A DNA stretch of 5,797 nucleotides from Pseudonocardiales bacterium (GTDB taxonomy: Bacteria; Actinomycetota; Actinomycetes; Mycobacteriales; Pseudonocardiaceae). The stretch spans positions 1-5,797 of the forward strand of contig JAODNG010000089.1 of assembly GCA_025465385.1 (NCBI GenBank). The letters are read 5' to 3'. The notes under the pieces are model-generated. The model worked only from the letters and a program-made list of their open reading frames with translations, was not told the DNA's origin and ran no database searches. This document shows positions 1 through 4,660 of the stretch, in pieces (the first letter of the stretch is position 1; every line of letters starts with the position of its first letter). The translations under genes were made by a program, and so were the position numbers.

Positions 1-226
1 CATTGGGCCTGAGCGCCGACAGCCATGTCTGCGGGCGGCACGCCGAGCATCGGCACACCCGCCACCGGCGCAGCGACGATGGGCAAAGCGGCATGCATTG
101 CACGCACGGAATGGACGTGCAGCACATCACGCTCACTTCGGCCAGCCGAGCCAGGTACAGACTCTGAGCCAATACGGCCTGCGCATTGGGGGTCGCGTCG
201 AGTACGGTAAGAATCCGCTCGTACAT
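1..226 (-). pseudogene. Universal stress protein (UspA family), N-terminal part, frameshifted, runs off left edge
   Basis: The first 32 codons from ATG at 226 read MYERILTVLDATPNAQAVLA and then QSLYLARLAEVS. This is the beta1-alpha1 start of a UspA-fold protein, with the conserved Asp at position 10 that contacts ATP in ATP-binding members. The next recognisable strand, DVLHVHSV followed by RAMHAALPIVAAPVAGVP, is in another frame from position 128 leftwards. One base is missing at about 129-131; restoring it (GT to GTT) gives EVSVDVLHVHSV. From there the frame is open to the left edge. The start is supported by a GGAGGG Shine-Dalgarno four bases upstream. The ATP-binding GxxG...G(S/T) motif would lie outside the window. 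Usp proteins are cytoplasmic stress and hypoxia-response proteins. The family call is confident. Whether the frameshift is a real mutation or a sequencing error cannot be decided here. Confidence 0.72.
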
Positions 227-328
227 CTTGCCCTCCGGCCGGCGCTGACCCACCGCGACTGACTAGGTGCGGGATGAACCAATTATCAAATCCGATTGGG
301 CCTGGCCGTGTCTATACTCATCACCGGT

Positions 329-360
329 CACCGTGGGGTCAATACACCGTGGTGTCAATA
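329..360. repeat. Tandem 16-bp direct repeat, two copies
   Basis: CACCGTGGGGTCAATA (329-344) is followed immediately by CACCGTGGTGTCAATA (345-360), with 15 of 16 bases identical. It lies about 100 bases upstream of the usp start and downstream of a TATACT hexamer. It could be a pair of binding sites for a regulator on one face of the helix or a simple duplication; no protein can be assigned. Confidence 0.75.
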
Positions 361-406
361 CCTGGGGAAGGCGCGTCCGCGGACTCCGGTCGGCTGACCA
401 GGGTGT

Positions 407-430
407 CGTCAGGCGCTAACTCCCCTGACG
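407..430. other. Small inverted repeat / hairpin
   Basis: CGTCAGG (407-413) pairs with CCTGACG (424-430) across a 10-base loop. There is no U tract on either side, so a factor-independent terminator is unlikely. It may be an operator or a chance structure. Confidence 0.35.
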
Positions 431-656
431 TAGACCTGGCAGTTCTGACCGCCACCAGGGCGAGTTGACCCGGTGCTGGTCGCTGATGGCACGGCGCGCC
501 GGCATCGCAGCTGGCTCCGGTCGCGCTCGAGGCCGGGACGAGCTAGTCGATGCGACACCTGCAGCACCGCATGCCCGGGGAGAGATCCGGCCCGCCGAGG
601 ACGTCGTCGACGCAGCGGGGACGTTCGTGCCCGCACGACCTAATAACTATCTGGTT

Positions 657-1220
657 ATGACGAACGAGGGAACTCATGCGACTCCGAATCTAGCGGTTAT
701 ATTCATCGGCCGACTGCCGCTCGTGCACCTGGCCCGCGCGATCCACTGGATCCGCGGCCACTACGACGAGACGCTGCACGTCGAGGAGATTGCGGCGCTG
801 GCGACGATGTATGTCTCGTCGTTGCACCGCCACTTCTGCGCCGTGACCTCGATGACGCCGATCCCGTTCCAGAAGCAGATCCGCCTGCATGAGGCGAGGG
901 CGCGGCTCCTGGCCGAGCCGGGGGACGTCGCCGGCGTCGGCTTCGCGGTCGGCTACGGCAACCCTTCGCAGTTCAGCCGCGAGTACCGGCGCATCTTCGG
1001 CGTCCCGCCCAGCGGCGACACGCTCGTTGGAAGAACCGCCATTGCCCGCCGCGGCGCTCGAACCGGTCGCGAAGCGGCCGCTGGCGAGACTGAGGTGGTG
1101 GTGCCGGTTCCTTGGGGACAGCTGCCTCCACTGGAAATTTGGTCGTCGTTGAACTGGTTTCGAAGCCCGGGTGCCACAAGCAGCTATGGCGCCCGGGCTG
1201 GGCCGGTCGATGACGGTTAG
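657..1220 (+). pseudogene. AraC-family transcriptional regulator, C-terminal DNA-binding half only
   Basis: From about residue 23 of the 187-residue frame the protein matches the AraC double helix-turn-helix. The first HTH is around LHVEEIAALATMYVSSLHRHF (residues 40-60) and the second around DVAGVGFAVGYGNPSQFSRE (90-109), closing with YRRIFGVPP. The RAIHWIRGHYDE lead-in and NPSQFSREY are typical of regulators with an N-terminal AraC_N domain, which are usually near 300 residues. That domain (about 170 residues) is absent: residues 1-22 look unrelated, and no copy is visible upstream in any frame. The frame opens further upstream from a TTG at 465, but those residues also match nothing I know; ATG 657 is a guess at the start. 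About 65 residues after the HTH domain look non-native and run over a hairpin (1164-1199), meeting the stop of the convergent dehydrogenase gene. AraC_N regulators often sit beside dehydrogenase genes like this one. Probably a truncated relic, though a free DNA-binding domain cannot be excluded. Confidence 0.7.
1164..1199. terminator. Strong hairpin between convergent araC remnant and SDR gene
   Basis: A 12-bp stem, AGCCCGGGTGCC (1164-1175) with GGCGCCCGGGCT (1188-1199), has one wobble pair and a 12-base loop. It lies just beyond the dehydrogenase stop on the minus strand and inside the anomalous tail of the araC frame. There is no T tract, as is common for putative actinobacterial terminators. 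The position suits a bidirectional terminator and suggests that araC originally ended before it. Confidence 0.55.
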
Positions 1221-2164
1221 CCGGCTAGCGTCTTGGCGGACACCTGCCACAGCCGGGCGGCGGCGTCGGGGTCGAGCGCGTAGTGGGCGACGCCGTTGCG
1301 GGCGCTGAGGTGGCCGGCTTCGGCCTCGTTGCAGTCTTCGAAGTAGCGTCCGCCGATGCCGTCGAGCACGGGAGACGTGGCGACCAGCACGGACGTGGCG
1401 GCGCCCTGCTCGGGCGTCTTCCACTTAAGGTCGGCCCCGCCTGCAGCGGCGCGCAGCCGCTCCAGCTCTTCCGCGGGGACGTAACGCTGCAGGTTGGTGT
1501 GGATGCCGCCGGGCATCAGCGCATTAGCAGTGATGCCGTCGGACGCCCACCGCTTGCTGGCCTCGACGGCGAACAGCACGTTGGCCGTCTTGGACTGTCC
1601 GTACGCCAACCACGGCTCGTACTCGCGACGCTCGAAGTGGATGTCGTCGAAGACCACGGGCGAGAGGTGATGTGCGCTGGAGCTGACCGACACGATGCGG
1701 GCCCCGCTGGCCGCAGCCAGCGCGCGATGCAGGCCAGTGGTGAGGGCGAAGTGGCCGAGGTGATTCGTGGCGAACTGCATCTCCCAACCCTGCGCCGTGC
1801 GCATCAGCGGCGAGGCCATAATGCCGGCGTTGTTGACCAGGATGTGCAGCGGGCCGTCCCATCCGGCGACGAATGCCGCGACCGATGCTTGGTCGGCCAA
1901 ATCAAGTGGAGCGACGAGCACTTGCTTGTTGTCGATGCTGTCGATGCTGTCGATGATGTCGGTGGCGGCGCGCTCGCCGGCCGCGACGTTGCGGACGGCG
2001 AGGGTCACCTCGGCGCCGGCGCTGGCCAGGGCGCGCGCCGTTTCCACGCCGATGCCGGACGCGCCGCCGGTAACGATGACCCGGCGGTCAGTGAGGTCGA
2101 TGCCGGCGATCACCTCGGCGGCAGTCGACTCAGCGTTGAACGGTGTGGTGATGCGATCGGTCAT
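1217..2164 (-). CDS. Short-chain dehydrogenase/reductase (SDR), retinol-dehydrogenase-like, NAD(P)-dependent
   Basis: This 315-residue cytoplasmic oxidoreductase has every classical SDR landmark. VTGGASGIG (31-39) is the Rossmann TGxxxGxG nucleotide loop, D88 follows beta4, NNAG is at 111-114 and N134 is in the alpha4 position. The catalytic set is a serine around 161-163 in SVSSSAHH, with Y188 and K192 in YGQSK. NHLGHFALT and the insert after SSSAHH resemble the WWOX/retinol dehydrogenase/protochlorophyllide-reductase-like SDRs common in actinobacteria, usually 300-320 residues, so the gene looks complete. The substrate cannot be told from sequence. ATG 2164 gives the usual short lead before the Rossmann fold; an upstream extension to 2263 is open but would cross the palindromic promoter region. 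The Shine-Dalgarno is weak (GACGGGAC). Divergent placement beside a tetR remnant, with an operator-like palindrome between, suggests former TetR control. Confidence 0.92.
   Translation of the reverse strand: MTDRITTPFNAESTAAEVIAGIDLTDRRVIVTGGASGIGVETARALASAGAEVTLAVRNVAAGERAATDIIDSIDSIDNKQVLVAPLDLADQASVAAFVAGWDGPLHILVNNAGIMASPLMRTAQGWEMQFATNHLGHFALTTGLHRALAAASGARIVSVSSSAHHLSPVVFDDIHFERREYEPWLAYGQSKTANVLFAVEASKRWASDGITANALMPGGIHTNLQRYVPAEELERLRAAAGGADLKWKTPEQGAATSVLVATSPVLDGIGGRYFEDCNEAEAGHLSARNGVAHYALDPDAAARLWQVSAKTLAG
1930..1956. repeat. 9-bp microsatellite inside the SDR gene
   Basis: Three consecutive 9-base units (TGTCGATGC, TGTCGATGC, TGTCGATGA) encode the repeated Asp-Ser-Ile of DSIDSID (about residues 72-78). 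The unit is a multiple of three, so copy-number change would lengthen the loop without shifting the frame. The insertion is in the surface region between alpha3 and beta4. Confidence 0.7.
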
Positions 2165-2204
2165 GACATGTCCCGTCTCGGTAAGCTGCAATCGGAGGCA
2201 TCCC

Positions 2205-2236
2205 CCGGTTTCCCGGATAACCGGAGGATCCTCCGG
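2205..2236. promoter_or_regulatory. Divergent promoter region with operator-like palindromes (candidate TetR operator)
   Basis: CCGGAGGATCCTCCGG (2221-2236) is a perfect 16-bp palindrome. Overlapping it, CCGGTT (2205-2210) and AACCGG (2219-2224) form a second inverted repeat with an 8-bp spacer. They lie between the SDR start at 2164 and the tetR-remnant start at 2257, where a divergently transcribed TetR repressor usually binds to control itself and its neighbour. Assignment to TetR rests on position and symmetry only. Confidence 0.55.
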
Positions 2237-2256
2237 CTGATTCCCCAGAAGACGCG

Positions 2257-2404
2257 ATGGCACCCGCTCGGCCGCTGCGCGCCGACGCGGCGCAATCGCG
2301 ACCGGCTCCTGGAGGTCGCTGTCCGGACACTCTCGCAGGACGGTCCGGACGTCACGCTCAAGGCGATCGCGAAGGACGCGGGCGCGGGCCGGATCGGGGC
2401 ATGA
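2257..2404 (+). pseudogene. TetR-family regulator remnant, frameshifted and truncated
   Basis: ATG 2257 gives MAPARPLRADAA. A frame change near 2290 is then needed to continue as RNRDRLLEVAVRTLSQDG and PDVTLKAIAKDAGAG, which is the N-terminal helix and HTH entry of TetR proteins. Functional relatives would continue as roughly IGTLYRHFP, the recognition helix, then about 140 residues of ligand-binding domain. Here the frame reads RIGA and stops at 2402-2404, and nothing downstream resembles the rest. The frame change is a net gain of one or loss of two bases within a CG-rich run (GCGGCGC), a plausible slippage site. The gene is divergent from the SDR gene across a palindrome, the standard layout for a repressor and its target. 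It is certainly non-functional as written, because the recognition helix is missing. Confidence 0.75.
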
Positions 2405-2589
2405 TGTGGCTTCGGTACGCGATCAACAAGCGCGTGGACCGCTGGTCTGAAGGAGACCCCAAGACGCATCAGTAGCGCCGCGTGCACTTGGCCTGGAGAC
2501 TGTCGAGGTGCTCAGTGAGCACCAGGCTCGTTCGTGAAAAGCGACACTTCCCGCGGTGTTTATCGACCAGGGGCATAAGAGGAGCGCTC
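2405..2589. other. Leader region upstream of the isomerase/aldolase operon
   Basis: No gene is recognised. After the tetR remnant the sequence is of unknown origin. It contains a 17-bp palindrome (2507-2523), a TTTATC hexamer (2559-2564) that could be part of a -10 element but lacks a clear -35, and the Shine-Dalgarno AGAGGAG (2578-2584) five bases before the ATG at 2590. The operon promoter should lie here. Confidence 0.45.
2507..2523. promoter_or_regulatory. 17-bp palindrome upstream of the cNBD-SIS gene
   Basis: GGTGCTCA and TGAGCACC flank a single central G. The element ends 66 bases before the operon start codon, a suitable place for an operator. It does not fit the CRP consensus TGTGA-N6-TCACA: the GTG and CAC cores are nine rather than eight bases apart and the flanking bases differ. 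Confidence 0.45.
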
Positions 2590-3747
2590 ATGACCATTGG
2601 CGCCGTGGGGAAGGGTTTTGACGGGCTTGAGATGACCGCGCTCGAGCCGTACCTGGAGACCGCGCACTTCTCCCAAGGGGCCTACCTCATGCGTGAGGGT
2701 GACCCAGGCGACACCTGTTATGTCATCACCTCCGGTGAGGTGCGCATCGAGGTCGAGCGGCCGGACTCCTCTTCGGACGGTGTGGTGTCCTACCTGCGGG
2801 CGGGTGACGTGTGCGGGGAGTTCAGCGTGCTCGACGACAGCCCCCGCTCGGCCAGTGCCTATGCGGACACCGATGTGGTCGCGCGCAGCCTGTCCGTATC
2901 GGCGCTGCGCTTGCTGTGCGAGCGGGATCCCGCATCGGGGATCTCGGTGCTGCAGTGGCTGTCGCGCCACGCTGCGCACAAGGCCCGCGAGTTCTCCACG
3001 AACCTGCAGGAGTTTATCTTCACCGGTGAGTCCGATCCCGAGGTGGACACGCTGGTCGCTTCGGCGGTCGTCGCCCAGGCCGGCTTCACCTCGTGGTCTG
3101 AGGCCGACTCCGACGCGGAGTCGTCGCTGGTGGACTGTGCCCGGACGGTCATGCTGGCGGAGTCGCAGGCGATCCGCGCCGCCGCCAACCGCGTGGCTGA
3201 CGAGCTGCACCGTGCGGTCGAAGTGATCCGCCGGCATCCCGGGAAGGTCGTCGTCACCGGAATCGGCAAGTCGGGACACGTCGGCAGGCGTCTGGCTGCC
3301 ACCTTGTGCAGTACCGGCACCCCCGCGGTCTTCCTGCACGCGACCGAGGCCGTCCATGGCGACCTCGGCGTCTATGTGCCCGGCGATCCGACGATCCTCA
3401 TCTCCAACAGCGGGGCCACGGCCGAGCTGGTCCACCTGCTGCCACTCCTGCGTAGCTGGAACTCGCCCACGATCGCGATCGTCGGCAAGCTCTCGACCCC
3501 GCTGGCAGAGCAGGCCGACATCGTCTTCGACGGTCGGGTCGCCAGCGAGGCGGACCCGTTCAACCTGGTTCCGAGCTGCAGCACGGCCGTGGCCCAGAGC
3601 CTGGGCAACGCGCTGGCGCTGTGCCTGATGCGGGCGCGCGGCTTCACCGACCGTGACTTCGCCCGATGCCATCCCGGCGGGCAGCTCGGCCGCAGGCTCA
3701 GCGACGGGGAACCGGTGCCCGTGCCTTCCCACCGAGAACAGAGGTGA
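2590..3747 (+). CDS. Cyclic-nucleotide-binding domain fused to a KpsF/KdsD-type SIS sugar-phosphate isomerase
   Basis: This 385-residue protein has two modules. Residues 15-125 form a cNMP-binding domain: GDPGDTCYVITSGEVRI is the beta-roll, and GEFSVLDDSPRSASA (76-90) is the phosphate-binding cassette with G76, E77 and R86, the residues that hold the cyclic phosphate and ribose. Residues about 183-370 match arabinose-5-phosphate isomerase SIS domains: VVTGIGKSGH (221-230), STGTPAVFLHATEAVHGDLG, ISNSGATAEL, then RARGFTDRDFARCHPGGQLG. Aligning to E. coli KdsD from memory, the catalytic K59, E111, E152 and H193 correspond to K227, E279, E320 and H361. The paired C-terminal CBS domains usual in KdsD/GutQ are missing; the protein stops about 15 residues after the SIS module. 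The sensor therefore sits at the other end and is of another kind. ATG 2590 is chosen for AGAGGAG five bases upstream; an open extension to 2482 has no homology. The likely reaction is aldose/ketose 5-phosphate (or 3-hexulose 6-phosphate) isomerisation, perhaps gated by cAMP. The exact substrate is inferred. Confidence 0.88.
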   Translation: MTIGAVGKGFDGLEMTALEPYLETAHFSQGAYLMREGDPGDTCYVITSGEVRIEVERPDSSSDGVVSYLRAGDVCGEFSVLDDSPRSASAYADTDVVARSLSVSALRLLCERDPASGISVLQWLSRHAAHKAREFSTNLQEFIFTGESDPEVDTLVASAVVAQAGFTSWSEADSDAESSLVDCARTVMLAESQAIRAAANRVADELHRAVEVIRRHPGKVVVTGIGKSGHVGRRLAATLCSTGTPAVFLHATEAVHGDLGVYVPGDPTILISNSGATAELVHLLPLLRSWNSPTIAIVGKLSTPLAEQADIVFDGRVASEADPFNLVPSCSTAVAQSLGNALALCLMRARGFTDRDFARCHPGGQLGRRLSDGEPVPVPSHREQR

Positions 3748-3751
3748 TCCA
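3741..3751 (+). promoter_or_regulatory. Extended Shine-Dalgarno overlapping the upstream stop codon; decides the TTG start
   Basis: GAGGTGATCCA is complementary over 11 consecutive bases to the conserved 3' end of bacterial 16S rRNA. It overlaps the TGA stop (3745-3747) of the isomerase gene. Eight bases separate GAGG from TTG 3753, so strong initiation at a non-ATG codon and translational coupling are both plausible. Confidence 0.75.
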
Positions 3752-3752
3752 T

Positions 3753-4382
3753 TTGTTATATCTGGACAGCGCGCTGGCCAGCGACGCGGCGGCGGCGACG
3801 GACCTGGGCTTCGTGGCCGGCGTGACCACTAACCCGAAGCTGATGGCCGCGGCGGTCGAGCCGCCGGTAGTGACGCTGGCGGAGTTGTGCGACCGCGGAC
3901 CTGGGGTCGTCTTCTACCAGGTGACCGCCGACGACGTCGCGGGACGGGAGAAGGAGGCCCACGACGTCCACACGGTCCGTCCCGGCCGGGTCGGGATCAA
4001 AATCCCGTGCACTGTGGAAAACCTCGCGATGGCCGTGCGACTGCGACGCGACGGCATCGGGCCGATCGGCATCACGGCGGTGTTCACACCGGCTCAGGCC
4101 GTGCTGGCGGCGGCGGTCGGTGCGGATTTCGTCCTGCCCTACGTCAACCGGCTGACCCGGTTGACCGGTGACGGGTTGGCCGTGGTTGCGGGGATGGCGA
4201 GAGTGTTGCGGGGATCGAGCACCGAGATCCTAGCCGCGAGCGTGAAGACCGCGGAGGAGGCCGTCCAGACGTTGCAGGCTGGTGCGCAACACCTGACGCT
4301 GGCCCTGGGCCTCATCGAGGCCATGGGCGAGTCCACTCATTCCCATGCTGCGATCGAGGAGTTCGCGCAGGCGATCCGGTAA
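3753..4382 (+). CDS. Transaldolase-family protein, fructose-6-phosphate aldolase (FSA/TalC)-like
   Basis: This 209-residue TIM-barrel class I aldolase begins MLYLDSALAS and carries GVTTNPKL (23-30), VGIKIPCT (80-87) with Schiff-base lysine K83, GITAVFTPAQ (106-115), LPYVNRL (128-134) and ILAASVKT (159-166). FSA is about 220 residues with the lysine at 85, so length and spacing agree. Y130 matches Y131 of E. coli FSA, where true transaldolases have Phe; that exchange is known to favour direct aldolase activity on fructose 6-phosphate or with dihydroxyacetone/glycolaldehyde donors. D6, N27, Q56, T108 and S163 also match FSA active-site positions from memory. TTG 3753 is preferred because it gives the family's usual N-terminus and has a very strong Shine-Dalgarno; GTG 3744, overlapping the upstream stop, is the alternative. 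The gene is five bases from the isomerase stop, clearly one operon. Aldolase activity is likely; the physiological substrate pair is not known. Confidence 0.87.
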   Translation: MLYLDSALASDAAAATDLGFVAGVTTNPKLMAAAVEPPVVTLAELCDRGPGVVFYQVTADDVAGREKEAHDVHTVRPGRVGIKIPCTVENLAMAVRLRRDGIGPIGITAVFTPAQAVLAAAVGADFVLPYVNRLTRLTGDGLAVVAGMARVLRGSSTEILAASVKTAEEAVQTLQAGAQHLTLALGLIEAMGESTHSHAAIEEFAQAIR

Positions 4383-4383
4383 C

Positions 4384-4397
4384 CCCTCAGCCGAGGG
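4384..4397 (+). terminator. Weak hairpin just after the aldolase stop
   Basis: CCCTC (4384-4388) pairs with GAGGG (4393-4397) around an AGCC loop, starting one base after the TAA. The stem is only 5 bp and no T tract follows, so this is a weak terminator candidate resting mainly on position. Confidence 0.3.
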
Positions 4398-4417
4398 CAT
4401 ACGGAACGACCGCGTCG

Positions 4418-4660
4418 TCAACGAAGGCTGTAGCGCGTCCAGGCAGAAAATGGGAGAGAATCTTTTTCAAGAAACTCCTTGAGCAGCTCACGCTTCGCGC
4501 GCTCCTCTATGAATACCACCCGCATATGCTGCAGAGGTCTGCGAAGTCCTCTCGCCCCCCAAATCCTCCCATTTCGGGCGCACACGTCGGACTCACCTGC
4601 AGTCAAGTCTCCGACTATCAACAACTTGAAACATGTCCCCGGGTGAGAGATCGAGCCCAC
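4418..4660 (-). CDS. Possible 80-residue hypothetical protein in a lower-GC stretch
   Basis: A GTG-started frame on the minus strand encodes a basic protein ending in a charged helix (RVVFIEERAKRELLKEFLEK). I recognise no family. Bases 4441-4500 are about 48% GC, far below the rest of the window, and the last 20 codons use many A/T third positions, unlike the neighbouring genes. That argues either for imported DNA or against coding. The frame overlaps the tail of the STAS gene by 43 bases and would lie downstream of it on the same strand. No Shine-Dalgarno is obvious. The bases not covered by a confident gene (4383-4617) also contain a spaced inverted repeat (4448-4456/4566-4574) and an imperfect palindrome (4533-4552). 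Confidence 0.2.
   Translation of the reverse strand: MGSISHPGTCFKLLIVGDLTAGESDVCARNGRIWGARGLRRPLQHMRVVFIEERAKRELLKEFLEKDSLPFSAWTRYSLR
4448..4574. repeat. Spaced 9-bp inverted repeat bounding a low-GC segment
   Basis: AAATGGGAG (4448-4456) and its exact complement CTCCCATTT (4566-4574) bound a 127-bp segment with an imperfect palindrome inside (4533-4552, 16 of 20 positions symmetric). This could be a relic of a small non-autonomous mobile element or a chance pairing; no flanking target duplication is apparent. Confidence 0.3.

Larger units (their letters stand above)
227..656. other. Non-coding stretch between usp and the araC remnant
   Basis: No convincing gene is visible in these 430 bases; the open frames here have no recognisable family pattern. 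The stretch holds a 16-bp tandem repeat (329-360), a 7-bp hairpin (407-430) and a TATACT -10-like hexamer on the plus strand (313-318) without a clear -35 box. On the minus strand a GATAAT -10-like hexamer (282-287) lies about 55 bases upstream of the usp start and could serve it. Further right, ATAAC and GTTAT half-sites (643-647 and 654-658) straddle a 6-bp spacer right at the araC start. The 465-656 part may contain eroded coding sequence of the missing araC N-terminal domain, but I could not recognise it in any frame. Confidence 0.5.

Noticed and set aside
690..1424. A 244-codon minus-strand frame across the araC/SDR junction
   Set aside because: It is very Arg-rich, spans two recognised genes on both strands and shows no motif.
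1283..2404. A 373-codon open frame on the plus strand across the SDR gene
   Set aside because: It is the antisense shadow of the SDR gene, which has all catalytic motifs. Only its last 40 codons are meaningful, as the tetR remnant.
2507..2523. CRP (cAMP receptor protein) binding site
   Set aside because: The GTG and CAC half-sites are one base too far apart and the TGTGA/TCACA bases are not present, so only a generic palindrome is reported.
2560..3732. A 390-codon open frame on the minus strand opposite the isomerase gene
   Set aside because: The plus strand encodes clear cNMP and SIS motifs; the minus frame is Arg/Gly/Asp-rich with no family pattern, as expected for antisense of GC-rich coding DNA.
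3753..4382. Classical transaldolase (tal) or hexulose-6-phosphate synthase as the product
   Set aside because: The protein is too short for TalA/TalB and has Tyr where transaldolases have Phe; HPS belongs to the unrelated OMP-decarboxylase-like family and lacks the Schiff-base IKIP motif seen here.
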